The translations under genes and the position numbers were made by a program. Under the pieces are notes generated by a model that was given only the letters and a program-made list of their open reading frames with translations, was not told the DNA's origin and did not search any database. From NCBI GenBank assembly GCA_017467335.1, contig JAFTSJ010000021.1, positions 1 through 45,781 on the forward strand: 45,781 nucleotides of DNA. The letters are read 5' to 3'. This stretch comes from Alphaproteobacteria bacterium. Lineage in GTDB: Bacteria > Pseudomonadota > Alphaproteobacteria > CAAHEQ01 > UBA3637. Positions 27,223 through 36,139 of this stretch are shown here, piece after piece. Every line of letters begins with the position of its first letter. The stretch's first letter is position 1.

Positions 27223-28665
27223 ATGACAAAAAACAACTCGAATGTTGCGAATATAATCGGTGAAACTTACAAATACGGGTTTGCTACAAATATCGAATCG
27301 GATATGAGTCCCAAAGGATTGTCGGAAGATATTGTGCGATATATTTCAAAACGTAAAAATGAGCCGGATTGGTTGTTGGCATTTCGGTTAAAATCGTTTC
27401 GTCACTGGTTAACCCTTCAAGAACCACGCTGGGGAAAATTAGCATATGAACCGATAAATTATCAGGATATTTATTATTATTCGGCTCCTAAACAACACAA
27501 TCAACCGAAAAGTTTAGATGAAGTTGATCCGGAAATTTTAAAAACATACGATAAATTGGGTATCCCTTTAAAAGAACAAGAAGCATTATCAGGTGTAGCT
27601 GTTGATGCAATTTTTGACAGTGTATCGGTTGCCACAACTTATAAGGCTCACTTAAAGGAAAAAGGGATTATTTTTTGTTCCTTTTCGGAAGCCGTACGTG
27701 ATTATCCCGAATTGGTTAAAAAATATTTAGGAACGGTTGTTCCCCCAACGGATAATTTCTTTGCAGCGTTAAACAGTGCCGTTTTTTCAGACGGATCTTT
27801 TGTTTATATTCCTAAAAATACACGCTGTCCGTTAGATTTATCCAGTTACTTTCGAATCAATGCCCGTAATGCCGGTCAATTTGAACGGACTCTTATTATT
27901 GCAGATGAAGGGGCTTATGTCAGTTATCTGGAAGGATGTACTGCTCCTCAACGGGATGAAAATCAATTGCATGCCGCCATTGTCGAAATTATTGTTCATG
28001 ATGATGCCGAAGTGAAATATTCTACTGTGCAAAATTGGTATCCCGGGGATAAGGATGGGAAAGGGGGAATTTATAATTTTGTTACAAAACGGGGACTATG
28101 TCACTCCCGAGCTAAATTATCATGGACACAAGTTGAAACCGGTTCTGCAATTACGTGGAAGTATCCGAGTTGTATTTTAAAAGGAGACAATTCTGTCGGA
28201 GAATTTTATTCAGTTGCATTAACGAATAATCATCAACAAGCTGATACCGGTACGAAAATGATACATTTAGGTAAAAACACATCATCAGTTATTATTTCCA
28301 AGGGTATTTCAGCCGGATATTCAAATAATACATATCGTGGACTTGTCCGTATTACACCTCAAGCAACATCATCAAAAAATGTTTCAAAATGTGATAGTTT
28401 GCTTATCGGGGATAAATGTGGAGCACATACAATTCCGACGATGATATGCAAGAATATATCTTCAACGATAGAACATGAGGCGACAACTTCTAAAATTTCG
28501 GAAGAACAATTGTTTTATGCTCAATCACGCGGATTAAATGCGGAAGATGCCGTTGGTTTGATTGTTAATGGATTTTGTCGTGAAGTAATGCAAAAACTAC
28601 CGATGGAATTTGCTGTTGAAGCACAACGTTTAATTGGTATTCAGTTGGAAGGGAGTATCGGATAA
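27223..28665 (+). CDS. sufB: Fe-S cluster assembly scaffold subunit SufB
   Basis: Core of the SufBCD scaffold on which Fe-S clusters are built. The 480-aa product shows [63 protein letters not shown] and, near the end, [18 protein letters not shown] with the conserved Cys, then [10 protein letters not shown]. Length is normal. The ribosome binding site is AAAAGAGGATAGA. Its TAA overlaps the next ATG by one base (TAATG), tying it to a MazG-like gene rather than directly to sufC. Confidence 0.96.
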   Translation: MTKNNSNVANIIGETYKYGFATNIESDMSPKGLSEDIVRYISKRKNEPDWLLAFRLKSFRHWLTLQEPRWGKLAYEPINYQDIYYYSAPKQHNQPKSLDEVDPEILKTYDKLGIPLKEQEALSGVAVDAIFDSVSVATTYKAHLKEKGIIFCSFSEAVRDYPELVKKYLGTVVPPTDNFFAALNSAVFSDGSFVYIPKNTRCPLDLSSYFRINARNAGQFERTLIIADEGAYVSYLEGCTAPQRDENQLHAAIVEIIVHDDAEVKYSTVQNWYPGDKDGKGGIYNFVTKRGLCHSRAKLSWTQVETGSAITWKYPSCILKGDNSVGEFYSVALTNNHQQADTGTKMIHLGKNTSSVIISKGISAGYSNNTYRGLVRITPQATSSKNVSKCDSLLIGDKCGAHTIPTMICKNISSTIEHEATTSKISEEQLFYAQSRGLNAEDAVGLIVNGFCREVMQKLPMEFAVEAQRLIGIQLEGSIG

Positions 28666-28937
28666 TGAAAGAATACGAAGCTTTGTTTGATAAAGCCATT
28701 CAACGATGGGGCGTATCGGCTCAATTGTTAATGGTATTGGAAGAAATGAGTGAGTTACAAAAAGAAATCCTTAAAAATATTAACAGAGGAAAAGATAATT
28801 TAGATGCCATTATTGACGAAACGGCTGATGTTGAAATTATGTTGGCTCAATTAAAACATATATATCAGATTCAAAAACAGGTTGAGGAACGTATTCCCGT
28901 TAAATTAGCAAAAGTCAGAGCAAGATTGGAAGATTAA
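28665..28937 (+). CDS. MazG-like nucleotide pyrophosphohydrolase domain protein
   Basis: A 90-aa single-domain protein. The helical segment LMVLEEMSELQKEILK contains the ExxE pair and DAIIDETADVEIMLAQL the ExxD pair, the Mg-binding pattern of MazG/all-alpha NTP pyrophosphohydrolases. Such proteins cleave (d)NTPs to NMP and pyrophosphate; the small single-domain form is common in phage and some chromosomes. It sits inside the suf operon, overlapping sufB by one base and ending 1 bp before sufC, so it is co-expressed with Fe-S assembly. Substrate unknown. Confidence 0.8.
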   Translation: MKEYEALFDKAIQRWGVSAQLLMVLEEMSELQKEILKNINRGKDNLDAIIDETADVEIMLAQLKHIYQIQKQVEERIPVKLAKVRARLED

Positions 28938-28938
28938 A

Positions 28939-29682
28939 ATGTCATTATTGGAAATTAAAAATTTACATGCGTGTGTTGGTGATAAGGAAATTTTAAAAGG
29001 GATTGATTTGACCATCAAAGCCGGAGAAGTACACGCCATTATGGGACCAAATGGTTCCGGTAAAAGTACTTTATCGAATGTATTAGCCGGTCATCCTAAT
29101 TATACGGTTACGCAAGGGACGATTCTATTTAAGGGAAAAAATTTGTTAGATTTATCTCCTGATAAACGAGCAAATGAAGGCGTGTTTTTAGCATTTCAGC
29201 ATCCGATTGAATTGACGGGTGTCGGAACGGCTTTATTTTTAAAAACAGCTTTAAATGCAAAACGTCACTATTTAAATGAGCCTCCATTGGATGCCGTACA
29301 GTTCATGAAACGGTTAAAAACACGAGCACAGGCTCTCGGTATTACGGATGAAATGTTAAAACGCCCTGTTAATGTCGGTTTTTCCGGTGGTGAGAAAAAA
29401 CGTATGGAAACGTTTCAAATGGCTTTTTTAGAGCCGGATTTTTGTATTTTGGATGAAATGGATTCCGGTTTAGACATTGATGCATTACGTATTGTTTCAG
29501 ACGGTATAAATGTTTTGCGAGAACCACACCGTTCTTTTTTGATGATTACACATTTTCATCGTTTACTAAATTATGTAACACCGGATTATATTCATATTAT
29601 GGTTAACGGACGTATTGTCAAATCGGGTGATAAGACATTGGCACTTCATTTGGAAGAAAACGGTTATGAAGAATTTAAGTAA
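28939..29682 (+). CDS. sufC: Fe-S cluster assembly ATPase SufC
   Basis: ABC-type ATPase that drives conformational change in SufBCD. The 247-aa product has Walker A GPNGSGKST at 36-44, the Q-loop FLAFQHPIELTGV, signature GFSGGEKKR, Walker B FCILDEMDSGLD and the H-loop LMITHFHRLL. The 3' end overlaps the start of sufD by 17 bp. Confidence 0.97.
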   Translation: MSLLEIKNLHACVGDKEILKGIDLTIKAGEVHAIMGPNGSGKSTLSNVLAGHPNYTVTQGTILFKGKNLLDLSPDKRANEGVFLAFQHPIELTGVGTALFLKTALNAKRHYLNEPPLDAVQFMKRLKTRAQALGITDEMLKRPVNVGFSGGEKKRMETFQMAFLEPDFCILDEMDSGLDIDALRIVSDGINVLREPHRSFLMITHFHRLLNYVTPDYIHIMVNGRIVKSGDKTLALHLEENGYEEFK

Positions 29683-30283
29683 TATTTATTTGAAAAAACA
29701 CCAAGACACATATAAATCTTTTCAGTTAAATAAAGGTGAAAGTATTGCTGTTTATAAAGATGAACCGTTAGAATTATTTTTATTGGTTTTTCAAGATAAT
29801 GTTCATGTTAAGATTGACTTAAAAGAGCCTCAGGCAAGTTGTCAGATACACTGTGTGTATTTGATGGGCGAACAACAAAAGGTACAGATTTGTCTTGATG
29901 TTAATCATGAAGCCAAACAAACCAAGTCTGTCCAATTGATACGAGGGATTGCAACCCATCAATCAGAAATGAAATTTGATGGGATTATTCGAATGCCGCA
30001 AGATTCGCAAAAATGTATTGGTATTCAAAATCATCGAGCCATTCTTTTATCTGATAAAGCAACTGTGCAGTCAACGCCTGAATTGGAAATTTATGCCGAT
30101 GATGTGCAATGTACCCATGGATCGGCTATTGGTCCGTTAGATAAGGAGCAGGTATTTTATTTGACTTCTCGTGGTATTGAAGAAAAACAGGCGTATTATC
30201 TTTTATTAAGTTCCTTTTTAAATGATTTGTTGCCATTGGAAGTTCAATCAATTGCAATGGCGTGTCTTCATGATTACATATAA
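29666..30283 (+). CDS. sufD: Short SufD-like Fe-S assembly protein
   Basis: Partner of SufB and SufC. The 205-aa product keeps the SufD C-terminal core: MKFDGIIRMPQDSQKCIGIQ, NHRAILLSDKATVQSTPELEIYADDVQCTHGSAIGPLDKEQVFYLTSRGI (in pieces). Usual SufD proteins are about 400 aa; the N-terminal half is missing. ATG 29666 lies in sufC, preceded by GGAAG at 29651-29655; longer starts upstream are unlikely because they read through sufC in another frame. The residual beta-helix region may still be sufficient to pair with SufB. It is followed by sufS 9 bp downstream. Confidence 0.88.
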   Translation: MKNLSNIYLKKHQDTYKSFQLNKGESIAVYKDEPLELFLLVFQDNVHVKIDLKEPQASCQIHCVYLMGEQQKVQICLDVNHEAKQTKSVQLIRGIATHQSEMKFDGIIRMPQDSQKCIGIQNHRAILLSDKATVQSTPELEIYADDVQCTHGSAIGPLDKEQVFYLTSRGIEEKQAYYLLLSSFLNDLLPLEVQSIAMACLHDYI

Positions 30284-30292
30284 GGTATGAAA

Positions 30293-31474
30293 ATGTATAA
30301 ATCAGATTTTCCGATTTTAACGCAACAACCGATTGTTTACCTTGATTCGGCGGCTTCTGCACAAAAGCCGATGTTTGTATTGGAACGCATGCTTCGATTT
30401 TATGAGCAATCTTATGCCAATGTTCATCGAGGCAGTTGTACACTGGCAAACAATGCAACGATTTTATATGAAGAAGCCCGACAAAAAGTTGCTCAATTTA
30501 TACAGGCAACCCCCTCGCAAATTATTTTTACAAAAGGAGCAACAGAAAGTATCAATTTGATTGCAAACAGTTATGCCCAAACGCTTCAAGAAGGAGATGA
30601 GGTATTGGTTTCAATTGCTGAACATCATGCTAATTTCGTTCCGTGGCAACAGGCCTGTTTAAAAAGTAAAGCCTCTTTAAAAACATTTCGTGTTTTATCA
30701 AGCGGGGAAATAGATTTAGACGATTATCATCAACAATTAACGCCTCGGACAAAAATTGTTGCCATAACGCATATGTCTAATGTTTTAGGAATTGAAAATC
30801 CGATTAAAGATATGATTCAAAAAGCACATCAATTAGGGGCAAAAGTTGTTGTGGATGGGGCACAAAGTGTTGCTCATATGCCGATTGATGTTCAAAAATT
30901 AAATTGTGATTTTTTTGTGTTTTCAGGTCATAAATTATACGCTCCGACAGGAATTGGTGTTTTATACGGTCAAACAGAAGCGTTGAATACGTTGTTGCCA
31001 TATCAGTTTGGTGGAGATATGATTAAGGAGGTGACAATACATCAATCTATATTTTCTGATGTACCGGCAAAATTTGAAGCAGGAACACCGCCTATTGCTG
31101 AAGCAGTCAGTTTAGGTTATGCAATTGATTATTTGACCCGTATCGGTATGGATAAAATTGAATCTTATGAAGCTCGATTAACTCGTTGTTTAATAGATGG
31201 TTTGAAACAGTTTGATGAAATAAATATAATGGGAGATTCTTCTTTAAAAAAGGGGATTGTTTCATTTACATTTCAAAATATACATGTTTCGGATATTGCT
31301 TTCATTTTAGCAAAACAAAATATATGTGTTCGTACAGGACACCATTGTGCTATGCCATTACACCAATTTTTTAATTTAACAGGGTCTTTGCGTGTGTCTT
31401 TGGGATTATATTCAGATGAAACAGATGTCGATTTATTTTTAAATGGGCTAAAAAAGGCAGTACAATTATTTTAA
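30293..31474 (+). CDS. sufS: Cysteine desulfurase SufS
   Basis: PLP enzyme that provides sulfur for Fe-S assembly. The 393-aa product has YLDSAASAQKP, the PLP lysine K214 in VFSGHKLYAPTGIGVLYG, AEHHANFVPW with its conserved His, and the catalytic Cys C352 in RTGHHCAMP. Two start codons are close (30287 and 30293); the AAGG at 30282-30285 is correctly spaced only for 30293. No sufE or sufU gene is nearby, so the sulfur acceptor protein must be encoded elsewhere. Confidence 0.95.
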   Translation: MYKSDFPILTQQPIVYLDSAASAQKPMFVLERMLRFYEQSYANVHRGSCTLANNATILYEEARQKVAQFIQATPSQIIFTKGATESINLIANSYAQTLQEGDEVLVSIAEHHANFVPWQQACLKSKASLKTFRVLSSGEIDLDDYHQQLTPRTKIVAITHMSNVLGIENPIKDMIQKAHQLGAKVVVDGAQSVAHMPIDVQKLNCDFFVFSGHKLYAPTGIGVLYGQTEALNTLLPYQFGGDMIKEVTIHQSIFSDVPAKFEAGTPPIAEAVSLGYAIDYLTRIGMDKIESYEARLTRCLIDGLKQFDEINIMGDSSLKKGIVSFTFQNIHVSDIAFILAKQNICVRTGHHCAMPLHQFFNLTGSLRVSLGLYSDETDVDLFLNGLKKAVQLF

Positions 31475-31489
31475 CGGAAAGAAGGCAAG

Positions 31490-31918
31490 ATGACAGATTT
31501 AGATAAGTCAGATACAGCATTATCAACAGCATTTAATAAAATTGATATTGAAATGCCTCAATTACCGGCGGAAGCTTATCGAGCCACGGCCGGTACTCCT
31601 TTAGCAGAAGGGGTGCCGCCTGCCTCACGAGGTGTTATTATCGCAGCATTAAAAGCCGTTCAAGATCCCGAATTAATGTTGGATGTTTACGAATTAGGGT
31701 TAATATATGAAATCAATCAGGAAGAAAACGGTGATGTGAAAATTATTATGACATTGACGTCTCCGACATGCCCGATAGCCGGTGATATGCCGGTTATGGT
31801 TGCAAATGCCGTTTCTTCTGTTCAAGGTGTCGGTTGTGTAACGGTTGAATTGACTTTTGAACCGCCATGGACACCGGATTTGATGTCTGATGATATTCGT
31901 CTGATGATGGGTTTTTAA
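31490..31918 (+). CDS. sufT: Fe-S assembly protein SufT (MIP18/DUF59 family)
   Basis: A 142-aa protein with a variable acidic N-terminus (about 1-45) and a DUF59 domain: AALKAVQDPELMLDVYELGLIYEI, MTLTSPTCPIAGDMPVMV with the conserved Cys, and VELTFEPPWTPDLMSDDIRLMMGF. These are diagnostic for SufT, an accessory maturation factor usually at the end of suf operons. The ribosome binding site is GGAAAGAAGGCAAG. It ends the operon; a new promoter follows at 31947. Confidence 0.92.
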   Translation: MTDLDKSDTALSTAFNKIDIEMPQLPAEAYRATAGTPLAEGVPPASRGVIIAALKAVQDPELMLDVYELGLIYEINQEENGDVKIIMTLTSPTCPIAGDMPVMVANAVSSVQGVGCVTVELTFEPPWTPDLMSDDIRLMMGF

Positions 31919-31946
31919 TGTAAATAAAAAAACATGACAAAATGTG

Positions 31947-31975
31947 TTGCAAAAAAAATTCTTTTATGTTAATAT
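31947..31975 (+). promoter_or_regulatory. Promoter of the ART-like gene
   Basis: TTGCAA (31947-31952), 17-bp spacer, TAATAT (31970-31975) with an extended TGT before the -10, 21 bp before the ATG. Confidence 0.6.
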
Positions 31976-31996
31976 GACATAAAGGGATAAAGAACA

Positions 31997-32935
31997 ATGA
32001 GTTGGCAATATTTTCTATCAGATAAAAATCATGAACCGCTTAAATTGTATCATGGAACAAAAACCCGTTTCGATACATTTCGGCCATTTTCTCATTTTGG
32101 AACGATGCTGGCGGCTCATGAAGTAGCCACGTGTTGTGCACGGGAAAATGTTCCTGAATTATTAGATTACAGAAGCAAAGCATACAGTGATTTATATTGT
32201 TCTGATACTGAAAAGGGTGAACCGTACATTATCCCCGTTTATTTACAAATGCGTCATCCATACCGTTGTTTAGATTTGACAAGTCACGTTATTGAAAATT
32301 ATAAAAAGATGGTTTTGAATGAGTTAATAAACGATAATATTTCAATGACATTGAAAAACAGTTATCCGATATTACACAAATTCAATGTGGTGGCATTATT
32401 GGATGCGTCCGTAATGGAACAATCTGTTTCACCTTATTACAGTATGATTTTTCATGACCCTTATGAAATGTCTTCTCAGGATGTTAAGCGAGAATTATCA
32501 TTAGATACGATTTATGCACCGGCCAAACGGCGTGTTAAACCATACAGTATCGATGAAACGAATCGTCATCATCTTGTTTTGCAACGGATGGCTCGTTATT
32601 TTGAACGGCGGGATTACGATGGTTTTGTTTATACCAATCATTCAGAAGATGCCGGTTCCGATTCATACATTATTTTTCGTTCTGAACAAGTTATACGGTT
32701 GGATCGTCCGGAATGTAATTTGGAACGTCCGATTCGTACGGATGAGCAAAAACAAGAACTAAATCAAATGGAAATGGATGCTTATAACCGTTGTGAAGAA
32801 TATGTTTTAACACGGAATGATTGTAGCTCGATGGAAAGTTTTCAAGTAAAAATTGCAGAAACGATTCCTTATGAAAGCCGATGTCAGGATTTAAAACTTG
32901 CTATGCTACGATACAAATTGGCTCAGAACAGTTAA
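31997..32935 (+). CDS. Possible ADP-ribosyltransferase-fold protein
   Basis: A 312-aa soluble protein with no signal peptide. The N-terminus LKLYHGTKTRFDTFRPFSHFG (H19 in YHGT, with HFGTMLAAHEVATCC after it), the middle EPYIIPVYLQMRHPY and the end RDYDGFVYTNHSED, GSDSYIIFRSEQVIRL match the layout of the ART superfamily (HGT, strand with PVYLxxRxP, DGxVY, then S-Y-x-x-F...Q). This resembles polyvalent or phage-type ART domains. The third catalytic Glu cannot be assigned with confidence, and a helical C-terminal region (240-312) follows. Toxin, antiphage or host-directed roles are all speculative. It has its own promoter and faces a convergent unknown gene. Confidence 0.5.
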   Translation: MSWQYFLSDKNHEPLKLYHGTKTRFDTFRPFSHFGTMLAAHEVATCCARENVPELLDYRSKAYSDLYCSDTEKGEPYIIPVYLQMRHPYRCLDLTSHVIENYKKMVLNELINDNISMTLKNSYPILHKFNVVALLDASVMEQSVSPYYSMIFHDPYEMSSQDVKRELSLDTIYAPAKRRVKPYSIDETNRHHLVLQRMARYFERRDYDGFVYTNHSEDAGSDSYIIFRSEQVIRLDRPECNLERPIRTDEQKQELNQMEMDAYNRCEEYVLTRNDCSSMESFQVKIAETIPYESRCQDLKLAMLRYKLAQNS

Positions 32936-32961
32936 ATTTTTAAGTGAATATTGGAACAGAT

Positions 32962-33912
32962 TTATTTAATCGGATCGTTTTGTTGCATTTTTGCCAATAA
33001 AATTTCATGATTGATTTCACTATGATAAGGATGAGGATTTTTACCGGTTGCTAATTGGATAAATTTATCACTGGGCAAAATATTTTCTAAATAATCAACT
33101 AATTGCGTTAATGGATGACGTTTATTTCGTTCATGGCGAATGGTATAGGCACTTTGAATTTCGTGTTGTAAGAACTGCGTTTCAAAAAGAGAAATAACAG
33201 TATCAGGATTGTTTTCTTTTTCAAATAGTTGTTTCGTTAAATTAAGAGCTGTTAACGGTAAATTATTTTGAACACACATTTCAAGAAGAGTGACCGGTTT
33301 GCTTTGATGTTTGTCAAATGAATACATGTGAAAAGGAGACAATTCATCGCCTGCTGTATCTTGAAAAATTTGTCCAAACATATTCAGATAGCCGATATGT
33401 TGTCCGATAACACTTAAACATGCATCTAATTCTTTTTTCTTTAATGTTTTTTCTTGTTTTTCCCGCAAAATCGCTTTGGGAGATATTGTGCTGAAAATAT
33501 ATTGTTGAAGTGATTTTTGAACACTTTCTAATTGAAGAGCTTCGGATATTTTTTCAGGTGTTGCTTCAAAAGAAATCAAATGATTAACAAGTTGTTTTGT
33601 TTCTGAAAAATATCCGTAAGTCAATAAAAAAGAACCCAGTGTATATGAAATACTTTCTTCAAACGGTTTCACTTTCAAAAACGGATTTGTCCACTTGAAA
33701 TTTAATCTAAAATCATAATCGTCTCGGTTGAGTAAATCAGATAAATGGAAACCGGCTAATTCTTCAACGCAGTATTGCGTGTATTGTTGTGTATAGTGGT
33801 AAAGTGCTTTTTGAAGATTTTGAGGTGACTGAGCTGTTTTTTCAGCTTCTTGATTGGTTAAATCAGGCCACACGGATAAAATCAATTCGACAGCAGTTTG
33901 AGGTATTTTCAT
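32962..33912 (-). CDS. Hypothetical alpha-helical protein (316 aa)
   Basis: No signal peptide or membrane segment. The product appears mainly alpha-helical with a highly charged middle (REKQEKTLKKKELDACL, about 160-176). A segment PVTLLEMCVQNNLPLTALNL resembles a single ankyrin-like helix pair, but no repeat array is visible. The ATG at 33912 is chosen over the TTG at 33915; upstream there is only a weak GTGAG. It is convergent with the ART-like gene, 26 bp apart at their ends. No family is recognised. Confidence 0.7.
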   Translation of the reverse strand: MKIPQTAVELILSVWPDLTNQEAEKTAQSPQNLQKALYHYTQQYTQYCVEELAGFHLSDLLNRDDYDFRLNFKWTNPFLKVKPFEESISYTLGSFLLTYGYFSETKQLVNHLISFEATPEKISEALQLESVQKSLQQYIFSTISPKAILREKQEKTLKKKELDACLSVIGQHIGYLNMFGQIFQDTAGDELSPFHMYSFDKHQSKPVTLLEMCVQNNLPLTALNLTKQLFEKENNPDTVISLFETQFLQHEIQSAYTIRHERNKRHPLTQLVDYLENILPSDKFIQLATGKNPHPYHSEINHEILLAKMQQNDPIK

Positions 33913-34060
33913 CAAAAACTCACTTTTTTATCTGAATACGAACCATGGTAGCACAATTTGATTTTTTTGTCAATGAGTGATAATAGGTGCTTGAAAACAG
34001 TTTTAAAGTATGCTACACATTCATTGAATGAAATTGATTTTCAATTAAAAGGAGAAAAAA

Positions 34061-34813
34061 ATGAGAAGAAAATTGATCGCAGGGAACTGGAAAATGAATA
34101 AATTAAAAGCAGACGGTATTGAGTTGGCTCGTTCTGTTTTTGAAAAGTGTACAGTGAATTTACCTTTTGATGTTTTAATTTGTCCGCCGATGAGTTTGCT
34201 GGGATTGATTGCTGATATGCCTCATGGCAGTTGTGGTATCGGTTCACAAGATGTTGCTGAAACAATCAAAGAAAGTGGTGCTTTTACGGGTGATGTTTCT
34301 GCTAAAATGGTTTGTGATTTAGGAGCAACACATGCTATCGTTGGTCATTCGGAACGGCGTACATTACATCATGAAACAGATGATGTTGTTCGTCAAAAAG
34401 CAGAAAATGCGATGGCTGCCGGTTTAACGGCCGTTATTTGTATCGGTGAAACGGAAGCTGAACGTGAAGGGGGCGAAGCCTTGTCGGTTGTATCTCGTCA
34501 AATTCAAGGTTCCGTTCCGACAACGGCAACATCAGAAAATTGTGTTATTGCTTATGAACCGGTATGGGCTATCGGAACGGGTAAAACACCAACTGTTGCA
34601 GATGTTGCCGAAGTTCATGCAGCTGTTCGGGCTGAATTGGTTAAATTATTGGGTCAAGAAGTTGCGAATAAAATGCGAATTTTATATGGTGGTTCCGTCA
34701 AACCGTCAAATGCTCGGGAATTGTTGTCAGTTGATAATGTCGATGGTGCGTTAATCGGTGGAGCGAGTTTAAAAATTGACGATTTTTGGGGTATTGCTTC
34801 AACACAATTATAA
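34061..34813 (+). CDS. tpiA: Triosephosphate isomerase
   Basis: Interconverts DHAP and GAP. The 250-aa product has GNWKMN with K11, H96 in IVGHSERR, E166 in IAYEPVWAIGTG and the phosphate loop YGGSVKPSNA. TIM-barrel length is normal. The ribosome binding site is AAAGGAGAAAAAA. It begins a plus-strand series (tpiA, two secreted proteins, secG, kdsA, eno); in many alphaproteobacteria tpiA-secG-pyrG-kdsA-eno are syntenic, but here pyrG is missing and two extra genes are inserted. Confidence 0.97.
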   Translation: MRRKLIAGNWKMNKLKADGIELARSVFEKCTVNLPFDVLICPPMSLLGLIADMPHGSCGIGSQDVAETIKESGAFTGDVSAKMVCDLGATHAIVGHSERRTLHHETDDVVRQKAENAMAAGLTAVICIGETEAEREGGEALSVVSRQIQGSVPTTATSENCVIAYEPVWAIGTGKTPTVADVAEVHAAVRAELVKLLGQEVANKMRILYGGSVKPSNARELLSVDNVDGALIGGASLKIDDFWGIASTQL

Positions 34814-34850
34814 AATGAGTGAATCGGGACGTTGAAATTAAGGATATAAA

Positions 34851-35414
34851 ATGAAATTAAATTTATGGATAACGGTAATGCTGTGTTGTTCAACAATGAC
34901 TGCTCAGGCACATGTATTAACAGCCATGCAGGATTTACCGGAAAAGATTATTGTAGATGAAAATGATACAACTTTAAATTTCCAAAAAGGGATACGTCCC
35001 GATTCGTTTTACATTGAAAAAGATAAAGAACTGGGGACAACATATCGCCAAACATATTCTAATGCCGTTTGTCATGCTTCGGTAACGCATTTACCGGCTC
35101 ATATCGGACGTATGTCAAACATTAAGGTACAAAAGTATATCAAAGAAAATACGCACTTTCAAATTACACGTCAAGACAGTGAAAAAATCGGCGATATTCG
35201 GTTTTATATGAATGTTGGAGCAACACCGGATCAAACAACGGTTATGATGATTGGCGGGTATGATAATTCATTGATAAAAATTCATAATTCTTGTCAAATG
35301 TTGCCGGATATGACTTTTAAAGCAAATGAAAAGACGGCTATTTATTGGACGAAAATGATTGTTAAGAAAATACTGCCTCTTATCAAAAAGATACCTCAAA
35401 ATTCGGCAAAATAA
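34851..35414 (+). CDS. Secreted protein of unknown function, paralogue A
   Basis: A 187-aa product with a signal peptide (MKLNLWITVMLCCSTMTAQA then HVL, cleavage after AQA). The mature part has two Cys (SNAVCHASV and HNSCQML) and a beta-rich core, IGDIRFYMNVGATPDQTTVMMIGG. It resembles its downstream neighbour: both have a Cys strand, a DIRFY/NYVFY strand, a loop and an HNSC/YRTVC ending. No family is recognised. Periplasmic location is likely. It lies 37 bp after tpiA and is immediately followed by the paralogue with 1 bp between them. Confidence 0.78.
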   Translation: MKLNLWITVMLCCSTMTAQAHVLTAMQDLPEKIIVDENDTTLNFQKGIRPDSFYIEKDKELGTTYRQTYSNAVCHASVTHLPAHIGRMSNIKVQKYIKENTHFQITRQDSEKIGDIRFYMNVGATPDQTTVMMIGGYDNSLIKIHNSCQMLPDMTFKANEKTAIYWTKMIVKKILPLIKKIPQNSAK

Positions 35415-35415
35415 A

Positions 35416-36054
35416 ATGATAAAACAAAATATTCAAAATTTACTTGTTCTTATTGGTTTAGCCGTTTTGAGCATTTGTCCTGCAACAGCAAGTGAATCGA
35501 ATAAGGAAAATGAACCGTCTGTATATGCCGTTTGTTTGGATAAATTACCGACTACATTGGATTTACCGGACAAGGCACCGGAAACGATGCGTTTGTTGAT
35601 ACCTAAAACGGAAAATATGTTGACGGATTACGAGCCGTTGATAGCCGGAAAAGGGTGGGGTGCATCTATTAAGTATCGCAGTGCTTATTGTGAGGTTGTT
35701 GTTTATGCTTACAACCGAAATAAAGAAAATTTAACGGCTAAGGATGCTGAAATTGAACGGGATTTATTTGATGGTTTTTCAGCCCATACAAAGTTTGAAA
35801 AAGAAGTCGGAAATTATGTTTTTTATGGTTCAGCCGGTGTGGCTCCTCTCGGAGAGGGAACGGATAATCAAGTTCAAATGATGTCGATTGGGGCTATTCA
35901 TGATACATTTATTAAATATCGAACGGTTTGTCGCCATGTTTCGGATATTGACGCAACGGCAAATTATCGTATTGCAGATTTAATGACAAGTCAGGTTATT
36001 AAAGAAACGCTGATTAAGTTAGATTCTTGCCTCACGAATGAATTAAAAAAATGA
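35416..36054 (+). CDS. Secreted protein of unknown function, paralogue B
   Basis: A 212-aa product with a signal peptide (residues 1-27, IQNLLVLIGLAVLSICPATA then SES). The shared core is SAYCEVVVYAYN, GNYVFYGSAGVAP, DNQVQMMSIGAIHDTFIKYRTVC, aligning with paralogue A by eye. It has an extra Cys near each end. ATG 35416 is one base after the stop of paralogue A; the longer frame from 35359 overlaps A and has no signal peptide. Function unknown. Confidence 0.75.
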   Translation: MIKQNIQNLLVLIGLAVLSICPATASESNKENEPSVYAVCLDKLPTTLDLPDKAPETMRLLIPKTENMLTDYEPLIAGKGWGASIKYRSAYCEVVVYAYNRNKENLTAKDAEIERDLFDGFSAHTKFEKEVGNYVFYGSAGVAPLGEGTDNQVQMMSIGAIHDTFIKYRTVCRHVSDIDATANYRIADLMTSQVIKETLIKLDSCLTNELKK

Positions 36055-36079
36055 ATGTCGGTTAATAACATAATTTATG

Positions 36080-36108
36080 TTGCAAAGAAGATAAAAAAAG
36101 TGTAAAGT
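36080..36108 (+). promoter_or_regulatory. Candidate promoter of secG-kdsA-eno
   Basis: TTGCAA (36080-36085), 17-bp spacer, TAAAGT (36103-36108), 31 bp before the secG ATG. Same TTGCAA as at 2931 and 31947. Confidence 0.5.
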
Positions 36109-36139
36109 AGCCGTAGTTTATTAACAAAGGAAGTCAAAA

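Noticed and set aside
33961..34060. tpiA promoter from TTGAAA and TATGCT
   Set aside because: Spacing between the boxes is only 12 bp, incompatible with a sigma-70 promoter.
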